Of a stretch of 64,000 bases of DNA, positions 46,386 through 54,958 are shown piece by piece (position 1 is the stretch's first letter; each line of letters starts with the position of its first letter). The translations under genes and the position numbers were made by a program. The notes below the pieces were generated by a model. That model saw only the letters and a list, made by a program, of their open reading frames with translations, was not told where the DNA came from and did no database searches. Origin of the DNA: RGIG3102 sp964369915 (lineage in GTDB: Bacteria; Bacillota; Clostridia; Oscillospirales; Ruminococcaceae); contig CAYJGG010000003.1 in assembly GCA_964369915.1 (NCBI GenBank), forward strand, positions 7,376-71,375, written 5' to 3'.

Positions 46386-46745
46386 TTGAAACATTTTAAA
46401 ATTTGTATTTCAGTATTTTGTTTAGTAATATTTTTTACATTTTTTGTTGATTATAATGCCACTTTAACTATAGATAATTTAATAAATTATTCTAATATAC
46501 TTATATTAAAAGAAGATATTTTAGAAAATCAATATGATTATCAAAATATAAATGATGTTTTTTATAAAAATAAAAATATGCTCTTTATTCTAATGAATAA
46601 AGAGCATATTAAAGAAATCGATATTTTAATTAATGAATTAAATTTAGCTTTTGAAAATGATAATAGTGAAAAAGCAAAAGAAACTTCTTTAAAGCTTTAT
46701 ACCTTTTTAAAATACTCAAAATCAAATATTTATAGTATTATTTAG
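46386..46745 (+). CDS. DUF4363-like protein, TTG start
   Basis: A 119-residue protein with a membrane anchor (about 5-22) and a helical extracytoplasmic domain; DUF4363 genes commonly follow DUF421 genes in Clostridia. The first ATG of the open frame (46344) lies inside the DUF421 gene with no ribosome-binding site, while TTG at 46386-46388 follows AAAAGGAG at a spacing of seven and starts one base after the upstream TAA. The last 8 bases overlap the convergent nrdR gene. The codons at 46575-46610 form a perfect inverted repeat that is a terminator on the other strand. Family name is by pattern and context. Confidence 0.72.
   Translation: MKHFKICISVFCLVIFFTFFVDYNATLTIDNLINYSNILILKEDILENQYDYQNINDVFYKNKNMLFILMNKEHIKEIDILINELNLAFENDNSEKAKETSLKLYTFLKYSKSNIYSII
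46563..46610 (-). terminator. Intrinsic terminator of the nrdR operon inside the DUF4363 gene
   Basis: Sixteen-base perfect arms (46575-46590 and 46595-46610) with a four-base loop, followed on the minus strand by TTTTTATTTTTATAAAA. The nrdR stop is at 46738, so the nrdR transcript would run about 130 bases antisense into the DUF4363 gene before ending. No U-run follows on the plus strand. Confidence 0.85.
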
Positions 46746-47202
46746 AATTCTTTTTTGAAAGCAATTCATTTAATTCTTCAAGGAAAGTGTTAACATCGCT
46801 AAACTGTCTATAAACAGATGCAAATCTCACATAAGCTACTTCGTCTAAACGTTTAAGTTCGTCCATAACCAATTCCCCTAAATCCATTGAAGAAATTTCA
46901 TTTTTTAAGCTATTCACTAATTTATATTCAATTTTATCAACTGATTCTTCTAAGTCTTTTCGAGAAACAGGACGTTTTTCGCAAGATTTCACCATACCAT
47001 TTAATAATTTATCTCTATTAAACACTTGGCGAGAATTATCTTTTTTAATTACAACAATTGGAGTTGTTTCGATAACTTCAAATGTTGTAAATCTTTTTTG
47101 ACAGCTAATGCATTCTCTTCTTCTTCTAATTCTTTCGCCATCTTCTGTTGGCCTAGAATCCACAACCTTACTATCAATACTACCACAAAACGGACATTTC
47201 AT
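46738..47202 (-). CDS. nrdR: Ribonucleotide reductase repressor NrdR
   Basis: A 154-residue regulator with an N-terminal zinc ribbon (MKCPFCGS...RRRRECISCQKRF) and an ATP-cone domain (VIKKDNSRQVFNRDKLLNGM...). It represses ribonucleotide reductase genes when dATP is bound. No nrd gene is in the window. It lies 14 bases after the small DUF6514-like gene and probably shares its promoter. Confidence 0.96.
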   Translation of the reverse strand: MKCPFCGSIDSKVVDSRPTEDGERIRRRRECISCQKRFTTFEVIETTPIVVIKKDNSRQVFNRDKLLNGMVKSCEKRPVSRKDLEESVDKIEYKLVNSLKNEISSMDLGELVMDELKRLDEVAYVRFASVYRQFSDVNTFLEELNELLSKKNSK

Positions 47203-47216
47203 ATAATTCCCCTTAA

Positions 47217-47477
47217 CTACATTAATATTAAATTATACACTACATCTTCTAAATGCACAGGGTGTATAATATTTTCTTTAATAATATTATACATATTTTT
47301 TGCATCTTTTTCAATACTTGTAATTTGAAAAACTTGTGATGAATTATCATTTAATAAATCTGTGATTTTTATTCCGTACATCGTTTTTTCTAAAGCATTA
47401 TGCGTAAATAACGTAAACACAAACCTATCCTCTATTTTACTAGAAGATACAATAGAATTTAAAATTTTATTTTTCAT
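47217..47477 (-). CDS. Small protein resembling DUF6514
   Basis: An 86-residue soluble protein with no enzyme motif. The pattern MYGIKITDLL...ITSIEKDAKNMYNIIKENIIHPVHLEDVVYNLI matches my memory of clostridial DUF6514 proteins (YGI-K block, then a V/H-P-V-x-L-x-D-V end). It is the first gene of the nrdR operon, behind the promoter at 47622-47650. Function unknown. A sequence search would confirm or drop the family name; the gene itself looks real from its spacing and promoter. Confidence 0.62.
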   Translation of the reverse strand: MKNKILNSIVSSSKIEDRFVFTLFTHNALEKTMYGIKITDLLNDNSSQVFQITSIEKDAKNMYNIIKENIIHPVHLEDVVYNLILM

Positions 47478-47580
47478 ATAATTTGCACTATCATCTCTAA
47501 TAAGATTTAATTAAAAATACGTAGATAAAGATTTATCTTTTAGAGAATCACCTTTCAAAGTTTTTACAACAACACACTTT

Positions 47581-47596
47581 TGTAAAACATTTTACA
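47581..47596. promoter_or_regulatory. Operator-like dyad in the leader of the DUF6514/nrdR transcript
   Basis: TGTAAAA-CA-TTTTACA, perfect 7-base arms with 2-base spacing, located about 26 bases downstream of the -10. The placement would suit a repressor roadblock. No known box matched with confidence (one base short of the GlnR spacing, not an NrdR or Rex box). Confidence 0.4.
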
Positions 47597-47621
47597 AATT
47601 ATTCATAAATTAACAAGTTTT

Positions 47622-47650
47622 ATTATATCCTTAAATCAAAAAAATGTAAA
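47622..47650 (-). promoter_or_regulatory. Promoter of the DUF6514-nrdR operon
   Basis: TTTACA (47645-47650), 17-base spacer, TATAAT (47622-47627) on the minus strand. It leaves a long leader of about 140 bases before the first gene. Confidence 0.7.
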
Positions 47651-47687
47651 GTATAAAACTTTTGAATTTACAATTTTCGACAAAACA

Positions 47688-48470
47688 TTATTTAAAACGC
47701 AGAAATTCTAAAGATTTTTTTAGTGAATTTATATCATCGTATCTATCTTCATACACTTCAATAAGCATAACTTTTGCAGTGGTATTATTTTTAACGTACT
47801 CTGCAAATTTTCTAAAATCAAAATCTCCAACTCCAGGAAGCAAACTATCTTGACTCTCTGTAAAATCAGAAATATGAACATGAGAAAGTCTATTTTTCAT
47901 AACGTTTAGAATAGAATATATATCTTCTTTTGCTCTAACTGCTTGTTTTATATCAAAAGTGAAAAGCAAATTATCTCTAGTATTATTATAAATAAATTCA
48001 AGGTTTTCTTTTGAATGTGAAACATATTTATTAACGTTTTCTTGAGATATATAAACCCCATATTCACATGCTTTATCTGCTAAAATATTCATTATTTGAG
48101 CGTATCTCTCTAAAGATATGTGAGTATGGTCTAAAAAGCTACCATGAAACACTACATATTTTGCTCCTAAAATATTGCAAGCTCTAAAATATCTTTCATA
48201 AAATTTTATTGAATCTTCAAGTTTTGCAACATAATTAAATTTTGAAAAAAACAAAAAACCTTCAATTGCAGATGTAAATGGATGAATTGCAACAATCTCA
48301 ACCCCGCCTTCATCTGCTATTTTTTTAAGTTCTAATAAATATTCTTTTGAAAGTTCGCTATCGGCATTTATAAATATTTCAGCGTATTTTACACCTATTT
48401 TTGTAAGATTTATTAATGCTTCTTTTGGAGTTTTTGGAAAAAAGCAACCTGTAGAAATTCCATATTTCAT
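47688..48470 (-). CDS. Sugar phosphate isomerase/epimerase family TIM-barrel protein
   Basis: Xylose isomerase-like TIM barrel (AP endonuclease 2 fold) of 260 residues. Metal-site elements are visible: KYAEIFIN near 30, VAIHPF near 58, VFHGSF near 105, ISQENVNK near 140, LFTFDIKQAVRAKE near 164, HVHISDF near 189 and LIEVYED near 239. Whether it acts on a sugar, inositol or DNA cannot be told. It lies 30 bases after polC on the same strand. Confidence 0.82.
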   Translation of the reverse strand: MKYGISTGCFFPKTPKEALINLTKIGVKYAEIFINADSELSKEYLLELKKIADEGGVEIVAIHPFTSAIEGFLFFSKFNYVAKLEDSIKFYERYFRACNILGAKYVVFHGSFLDHTHISLERYAQIMNILADKACEYGVYISQENVNKYVSHSKENLEFIYNNTRDNLLFTFDIKQAVRAKEDIYSILNVMKNRLSHVHISDFTESQDSLLPGVGDFDFRKFAEYVKNNTTAKVMLIEVYEDRYDDINSLKKSLEFLRFK

Positions 48471-48500
48471 TTATAATTTCACCTTTAATTTTAATAATTT

Positions 48501-51500
48501 TTATCCAAATAATGATACTTGATTGCTTTTTGGCAGGTGATTTAATGCACCTGCATTATTTAAAGCTTCGATAACAGCACTAGAAACACCACTTTGAGAT
48601 TGTAAATCTTCAATAGAAATAAATGATTTTTCTCCTTTGCAAGTTTCTTCTAAAGAAATTGCAGCACTCTCACCTACTCCTTTTAAAGATGAATATGGAA
48701 GACGTATTTTACCATCTTCTATATTATATTTTTTAGCACTACTTTTCCCAAGTTCTATTGGTAAAAACTCTAAATTCCTTGATAACATCTCGCAAACCAT
48801 TTGAAGAGATGTTCTAAGTTCTTCATCTTTTGCAACTTTTTCGATTTTCAATCTTTCTGTTACATCTTTTAAACTTTTTATCGCAACAGCTTTTCCTTTA
48901 ATTGCAGATTGATAATCAATAGCTTCTCCCCTAACTGTAAAATAAGTTGCATAAAAAGCAATTGGATAATATTTTTTAAACCACATTAATCTAACAGCTG
49001 CCATTAAATAAGCAACAGCGTGAGCTTTTGGGAACATATATTTAATTTTTTTACAGCTTTCTATATACCAATCTTCAACTCCATTATCACGAAGCATTTT
49101 TTCAGTATCTTGGGTAAAATCTTTTGCAGCTTTGCCTTTTCTTGTAACTTCCATTATTCTAAAGGCTTCAGCTTTATCTACTCCCTTTTTAATTAAAGTA
49201 ATCATAATGCTATCACGAGTTCCAATAACATCAGTGATAGTGCATATATTATTTTTAATTAAATCTTGAGCATTTCCATTCCACACGTCGGTACCGTGAG
49301 AAAGTCCTGAAATTTGAATTAAATCGGCAAAACTCTTTGGTGATGCTTCAACTAACATTTGGCGAACAAAGTCTGTTCCAAGTTCTGGAATACCAAATGT
49401 AGCTGTTTTGCTTTTTATATCATCAGGATTAACTCCTATTGGCTCAGTGCTTGTAAGCATTTTATAAACTTCTTTATCGTTCATAGGAACATCCGCCATT
49501 TTAACGCCTGTTAAATCTTCTAAATGCTTATACATAGTAGGCACATCGTGTCCTAGTATATCAAGTTTTAATAAAGTATCGTGAAGATATTTAAACTCAA
49601 AATGAGTAGTTATAACACCTTTTTCTTTACTATCGGCTGGATGCTGAATTGGACAAAAATCAAAAATATCATTTTCACTTGGAACAACAACCATCCCCCC
49701 TGGATGTTGACCTGTTGTTTTTTTAACTCCAGAACAACCGATAGTTAGCCTTGTTTCTTCTGCTTTGTTAACTACTATTTCTCTTTCATCAAGATATTTT
49801 TTTACATAACCATAGGCTGTTTTATCTTGCAGCGCAGACATTGTTCCAGCTTTAAAAACATATTCTTGTCCAAATAATTCTTCTGTATATTTATGTGCAA
49901 AAGCTTGGTATTCGCCTGAAAAATTTAAATCTATATCTGGCTCTTTATCTCCGTTAAAACCTAGGAACGTTTCAAAAGGAATATCATTTCCATCACCTAT
50001 TAATTTACTAGAACAAACAGGACAATTTTTATCTGGTAAATCAAAACCTGAGGTTATTTCACTAGGTATATCAAAATCACTATACTTACACTCTTTGCAA
50101 ACATAGTGTGCAGGAAGTGGGTTAACTTCTGAAATACTAGCAAAAAAAGCAAGTGCAGATGAGCCAACTGAGCCCCTTGAGCCAACTAAATATCCGTTTT
50201 CTTCACTATTTTGAACTAGTTTTTTTGCTATAACATACAAAACAGCATAGCCATGCTCTATAACACTAGTTAATTCTCTTTCAATTCTATCAACTATTAA
50301 TTCTGGTGGATTTTCACCATAAATTGAATGAAGTTTATCATATGTTGATGTTCTTAATTCTTCTTCAGCGCCATCTAATTTTGGCGGGAAAGTGCCTTTT
50401 GGAATTGCACGAATTCCTGGTTCTATCATATCTGCTATTAAATTAGTGTTAGTTATAACAACTTCTTCTGCCTTTTCTTTTCCAAGATATGTAAACTCTT
50501 TAAGCATTTCATCAGTTGTTCTAAAATATAACGGTGCTTGATTATCTGCATCTTTAAAGCCTTTCCCAGCCATTAAAATTGCCCTATAAATTGAATCTTG
50601 CATAGTTAAAAAATGAACATCACCTGTTGCAACAACTGGAATATTTAATTCTTCGCCTAAATCCACTATTGTTCTATTATACTCTTTTAGAGTTTCAATA
50701 GATTCAGCTTTACCTTCTCTTACCATATATTCATTATTTAAAAGGGGTTGAATTTCTAAAAAGTCGTAAAATGATGCTATTTCAAGTAGTTCATCTTTTG
50801 ATTTGCCATCAACAATTGCACGAAATAAATCCCCAGCTTCACAAGCCGAGCCTAAAATAAGTCCATCTCTATGCTTTATTATTTCACTTTTTGGCATTCT
50901 TGGAGTGCCTAAAAAATAATTAAGATGCCCGTATGATATTAATTTATATAAATTTTTAACTCCTGCTTGAGTTTTTGCTAGTAAAATTATATGATTACTT
51001 CTTCTTGGTAGAGTTTCCGTGCTACTTAAAGAATGATTAATATCTTCAATATTAAAAATTTCTTTTTCATGTAGCTCTTCTATTAGTTTATTTAAAATTT
51101 GAGCTAGAATTTTAGCGTCGTCAGTTGCCCTGTGATGATTAAATCCGCCTAATTTATAATAATCTGCCACATTATTTAATTTATGGCTTTTAATTTTAGT
51201 TAAAAGGTTTCTCGCTAAAGGAAGAGTATCTAAGGCTGAGTAATTAAATCTTTCATTAACTCTCTCACCAACAACTTTAATAAAATTAATATCAAAACTA
51301 AAAGCATTATGTGCCACAAGTATTCTATTATCTATAAACTTTTTAAAACTTGCTATTGCCTCTTTTTGACTTGGTGCTCCTACAAGCATATCATCAGTTA
51401 TTCCAGTTAGCTCTATTATTTTAGCTGTAAGAGGTTTTTTAGGATCAACAAAAGAATGAAATTCATCTACGATTTCACCATTTTTTAAAACAACTGCACC

Positions 51501-52790
51501 TATCTCGGTTATTTCTTCTAATTTTGGATTTAATCCTGTTGTTTCAATATCAAAAACAACATATTCAATATCTTTTAAAGCTCCTTTTTTATCGCCTTTA
51601 TAAACATTAACTATATTATCTACTAAATATCCTTCACATCCATAAATAACTTTAAAATCAGGATCATTTTTTTGAATTCTATCTGCTTCAATCATTGCTT
51701 GTGGAAAGGCTTGAGCTACTCCATGGTCTGTTATTGCAACAGCCCTATGCCCTAATTCATATGCATATTTAACGGCTTCATCTGCCCCTATTAATGCATC
51801 CATAGCCGATAACTTAGTATGTAAATGAAGTTCTATTCTTTTTTTTACTGCCGTGTCTTTTTTAGTTTCTAATTCAAAAGATAAAATATCATCTGGCATT
51901 ATGACATAATCTCTTTCGTATTTATCCATTTGAACATTACCACGAATAGCAAAATGCATTCCTGGCTTTATATTTTCCCATTTTTCTAAATTTTTATCAT
52001 TAGGATCAAATATTAATTTTGCATTAATTGAATTTGTTCCATCACTTAAAGAATATATATATATCTTTCTAAAATTACCTTGTAAATTACAAGCAAAAAC
52101 CTTACCCCAGATAAGAGATTTCCCAGTTTCTTCTAAGGCTAATTTTATGCTAATTGGTTTTTTTGCATCAAAATATTTACCTAATAAAACCTTTGTAGAA
52201 CCAGGTTTAATATTAAGCCCTGGTATTTCAACATCTTTTGTTTTTGGTCTATTATCAATTTGAAAGGATGGAATTGGCACAGGCATTTTAAAACTCGGCT
52301 CATCTTTTATTTCATATCCTTCAATTTCAAATAAATTAATAGTTATCATTTCGCCACATAAAAGCGAAATATATTCACTTAAAGAATTTGAGAATTTATT
52401 TTCTTTTAAAAACGTGTAGCCTCTGCCAACGTGAATATCAATATTTTTATCATAAACATCAATTTGTGCATCTTTAAAAAACTGAGTTGGTATATAAGAA
52501 ACAGACTCGCAGTATAAATTTAATAAGCTATCAAAATCTTTTTTTGCAAATGATGAAAATTCGAATTTATTGATTATTTCAATTGAAAAATCTATATATT
52601 TATCGCTTAGAAAATTTGCAAAATGGCATAAAGCCCCATAACTAATCAGCTGTTTTGATTTTATAACTGCTGATAGCTTGGAGCTTTTTCTATGTACATC
52701 AATTTTTTCTAAAAATGCGTCCATAAATTCATGAACATAAGCATTTCCATTATTATATTCATTATAAATTGTTAAAATTAAATTAGTCAC
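48501..52790 (-). CDS. polC: DNA polymerase III PolC-type (alpha subunit with proofreading exonuclease)
   Basis: Main replicative polymerase of Gram-positive bacteria, 1429 residues. Order: N-terminal domain, OB fold (about 215-310), first part of the PHP domain (ELHLHTKLSAMDAL near 322), inserted DnaQ-type 3'-5' exonuclease (FDIETTGL near 415), the rest of PHP, zinc site (CKECKYSDF...CPVCSSKL near 898-930), polymerase core with catalytic DIDLNFSGE near 955 and TTGQHPGGMVVVP near 1030. The start is GTG at 52788-52790 after an AGAGGAAA box, overlapping ispG by 8 bases. Confidence 0.97.
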   Translation of the reverse strand: MTNLILTIYNEYNNGNAYVHEFMDAFLEKIDVHRKSSKLSAVIKSKQLISYGALCHFANFLSDKYIDFSIEIINKFEFSSFAKKDFDSLLNLYCESVSYIPTQFFKDAQIDVYDKNIDIHVGRGYTFLKENKFSNSLSEYISLLCGEMITINLFEIEGYEIKDEPSFKMPVPIPSFQIDNRPKTKDVEIPGLNIKPGSTKVLLGKYFDAKKPISIKLALEETGKSLIWGKVFACNLQGNFRKIYIYSLSDGTNSINAKLIFDPNDKNLEKWENIKPGMHFAIRGNVQMDKYERDYVIMPDDILSFELETKKDTAVKKRIELHLHTKLSAMDALIGADEAVKYAYELGHRAVAITDHGVAQAFPQAMIEADRIQKNDPDFKVIYGCEGYLVDNIVNVYKGDKKGALKDIEYVVFDIETTGLNPKLEEITEIGAVVLKNGEIVDEFHSFVDPKKPLTAKIIELTGITDDMLVGAPSQKEAIASFKKFIDNRILVAHNAFSFDINFIKVVGERVNERFNYSALDTLPLARNLLTKIKSHKLNNVADYYKLGGFNHHRATDDAKILAQILNKLIEELHEKEIFNIEDINHSLSSTETLPRRSNHIILLAKTQAGVKNLYKLISYGHLNYFLGTPRMPKSEIIKHRDGLILGSACEAGDLFRAIVDGKSKDELLEIASFYDFLEIQPLLNNEYMVREGKAESIETLKEYNRTIVDLGEELNIPVVATGDVHFLTMQDSIYRAILMAGKGFKDADNQAPLYFRTTDEMLKEFTYLGKEKAEEVVITNTNLIADMIEPGIRAIPKGTFPPKLDGAEEELRTSTYDKLHSIYGENPPELIVDRIERELTSVIEHGYAVLYVIAKKLVQNSEENGYLVGSRGSVGSSALAFFASISEVNPLPAHYVCKECKYSDFDIPSEITSGFDLPDKNCPVCSSKLIGDGNDIPFETFLGFNGDKEPDIDLNFSGEYQAFAHKYTEELFGQEYVFKAGTMSALQDKTAYGYVKKYLDEREIVVNKAEETRLTIGCSGVKKTTGQHPGGMVVVPSENDIFDFCPIQHPADSKEKGVITTHFEFKYLHDTLLKLDILGHDVPTMYKHLEDLTGVKMADVPMNDKEVYKMLTSTEPIGVNPDDIKSKTATFGIPELGTDFVRQMLVEASPKSFADLIQISGLSHGTDVWNGNAQDLIKNNICTITDVIGTRDSIMITLIKKGVDKAEAFRIMEVTRKGKAAKDFTQDTEKMLRDNGVEDWYIESCKKIKYMFPKAHAVAYLMAAVRLMWFKKYYPIAFYATYFTVRGEAIDYQSAIKGKAVAIKSLKDVTERLKIEKVAKDEELRTSLQMVCEMLSRNLEFLPIELGKSSAKKYNIEDGKIRLPYSSLKGVGESAAISLEETCKGEKSFISIEDLQSQSGVSSAVIEALNNAGALNHLPKSNQVSLFG

Positions 52791-53844
52791 TGTTTTCCTC
52801 TAAATAGTTTTTAATATCTTGTATAAATTCTTCTATATAATCGCCTTGTAAAGTTTTTATTCTTTCGCCTTTTTTAAACATAACTGCATTATCAATTCCG
52901 CAAGCAATACCAATATCGGCTTCTTTTGCTTCTCCTGGCCCATTAACAGCACAACCCATAACAGCTATTTTTATATTTTTATCTATTCCTTTTAAGCTTT
53001 CTTCAACTTTTGAAGCTAAAAAAGCTATATCTTGATTTGTTCTTCCGCATGTTGGACACGATATAATTTCAGGTCCATTAACTTTCACTCCGCTCGCTCT
53101 TAAAATATCAAATCCAGCAGAGATTTCTTTAATTGGCTCGTCCGTTAAACTAACTCTTATTGTATCGCCTATTCCTTCTCTTATTAAAGAGCCAATACCA
53201 ATAGCAGATTTAATTAAACCCATTCTATAAGTGCCGGCTTCAGTAACGCCTAAATGAAGTGGATAATCGCACATAGACGATAAGAGAGTGTATGCTTTAA
53301 TCATGGTATCAACATTTGAAGATTTAATTGAAACTACTATATTATAAAATTCAAATTTTTCTAATAATTTAATGTGATACATGGCACTTTCACATAAAGC
53401 TTCTGGCGTTGGCGAACCATGTTTTTTTAAAATTTCTTTTTCAAGACTGCCCGCATTTACACCAATTCTAATTGGAATATTTCTTTCTTTACAAGCCTCA
53501 ACAACAGCCTTTACTTTTTCATCGTTTCCAATATTACCAGGGTTAATCCTAACTTTATCTACACCTGCATTTATACAAGCTAAAGCAATTCTATAATCAA
53601 AATGTATATCAGCAACAATAGGAATATTTATATTTTCTTTTAAAGCAGTTATAAGCTGAACATCTTTTAAAGAAGGCACACTAACTCTTACAATTTGGCA
53701 GCCTTCTTTTTCTAAATTTTTAGCCTGCACTACATTACCTAAAATATCATCTGATTTAACATTTAGCATACTTTGAACTAAAATAGGATTTTCACCGCCT
53801 ATTTTTATATTACCTATTCTAATTTCTTTTTTTAATTTTCTCAT
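52783..53844 (-). CDS. ispG: 4-hydroxy-3-methylbut-2-en-1-yl diphosphate synthase
   Basis: Iron-sulfur enzyme of the MEP pathway. It has the KIGGENPILVQSMLNV start, ADIHFDYRIALA near 98, RINPGNIG near 119, and the 4Fe-4S cysteines in ISCPTCGRTNQD near 261 and VMGCAVNGPGEAKEADIGIACG near 295. 353 residues is normal. It sits between rseP and polC, and completes three of the pathway steps in this window with dxs and dxr. Confidence 0.96.
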   Translation of the reverse strand: MRKLKKEIRIGNIKIGGENPILVQSMLNVKSDDILGNVVQAKNLEKEGCQIVRVSVPSLKDVQLITALKENINIPIVADIHFDYRIALACINAGVDKVRINPGNIGNDEKVKAVVEACKERNIPIRIGVNAGSLEKEILKKHGSPTPEALCESAMYHIKLLEKFEFYNIVVSIKSSNVDTMIKAYTLLSSMCDYPLHLGVTEAGTYRMGLIKSAIGIGSLIREGIGDTIRVSLTDEPIKEISAGFDILRASGVKVNGPEIISCPTCGRTNQDIAFLASKVEESLKGIDKNIKIAVMGCAVNGPGEAKEADIGIACGIDNAVMFKKGERIKTLQGDYIEEFIQDIKNYLEENSD

Positions 53845-53892
53845 ACAAATGCTCCTTTGAATATTTACTAAAAGGAAATTGCGTCATTTTAA

Positions 53893-54918
53893 TTATCCAA
53901 AAATTCTTGACACATCACTAAAAGTTACAAACAACATAAACGACATTAATAGTATAAATCCTGCTGCATTAACAAATATTTCATATTTTTGTGGCACTGG
54001 TTTTCCTCTAATTAATTCGATGAGTAAAAATACTAATCTTCCCCCGTCTAAAGCAGGAAAAGGAATTAGATTAAATACTCCTAAATTTATTGTTATCATA
54101 GCTAGTATGACTAAAACACTATACCAGCCATAGCTTACTGCATCACTAATAGTTGAAACTATTCCAACAGGTCCTGAAATTTGATTTACTTCAACATTTC
54201 CTGTAACTAAATCAATAAAACTTAAAAATACCATTCTAGTTATACTAATCGTCCAATTAAAAGATTCTTCTAAAACAGTGAATACCGTTTTTTCTATTGG
54301 TAAAACTGTAAAATCAATTACCATTTGCATATATCCGCTATCGTCTGTATAGGTATCAAATTTTATATCAATATCTTGTTTTTCACCATCTCTTAAAACA
54401 GTGAACACTGCTTCTCCATTTTGAGTTCTTGCAAATTCATAGAAAATATCATTTACAACATAGCACTTTCTTCCATTAACAGCAACAATTTCATCGCCCA
54501 CCATTAATCCAGATTCTTGCGTAGCTGAATTTTCATAAAAACTTGAAATTGTTTTGCTTGTTATTAAATCTTCACCATTAACTAAAATTGTTAAAACAAA
54601 AAATCCTAAAACTAAATTCATAAAAGCACCAGCTGCTAAAACTATTATTCTATTCAAAATAGGCGCTTTATTAAATGATCTTTCATTATCACTTTCTTCG
54701 TCTTCGCCTTCCATAGCAACAAATCCGCCCATTGGAAATAAACGAATAGAATACGCTGTTTCACCTTTTGTGATTGAAAATAGTTTTGGTCCCATACCAA
54801 TGCTAAATTCATTAACTTTTATCCCACTTTTTTTAGCCGCTATAAAATGCCCAAGTTCATGAACAAATATAACTATCCCAAAAATAAATAGCGCAACTAT
54901 AATACCAAAAATCCCCAT
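53893..54918 (-). CDS. rseP: Site-2 intramembrane metalloprotease RseP/RasP
   Basis: The zinc site HELGHFIAAKKSG near 20 lies in the first membrane helix. A PDZ domain spans about 115-190 (ESGLMVGDEIVAVNGRKC), and the second catalytic block NLIPFPALDGGRLVF is near 286, with four membrane helices overall. It cleaves membrane-bound anti-sigma factors and signal-peptide remnants in relatives. 341 residues. It lies downstream of dxr as in most Firmicutes. Confidence 0.94.
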   Translation of the reverse strand: MGIFGIIVALFIFGIVIFVHELGHFIAAKKSGIKVNEFSIGMGPKLFSITKGETAYSIRLFPMGGFVAMEGEDEESDNERSFNKAPILNRIIVLAAGAFMNLVLGFFVLTILVNGEDLITSKTISSFYENSATQESGLMVGDEIVAVNGRKCYVVNDIFYEFARTQNGEAVFTVLRDGEKQDIDIKFDTYTDDSGYMQMVIDFTVLPIEKTVFTVLEESFNWTISITRMVFLSFIDLVTGNVEVNQISGPVGIVSTISDAVSYGWYSVLVILAMITINLGVFNLIPFPALDGGRLVFLLIELIRGKPVPQKYEIFVNAAGFILLMSFMLFVTFSDVSRIFG

Positions 54919-54958
54919 TAATTATTTTTCCTTTCATGATAAATCTCTTGATTTATCG

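Noticed and set aside
48501..52790. Two DNA polymerase III alpha genes as a possible oddity
   Set aside because: PolC plus DnaE is the normal state in low-G+C Gram-positive bacteria, so it is not unusual.
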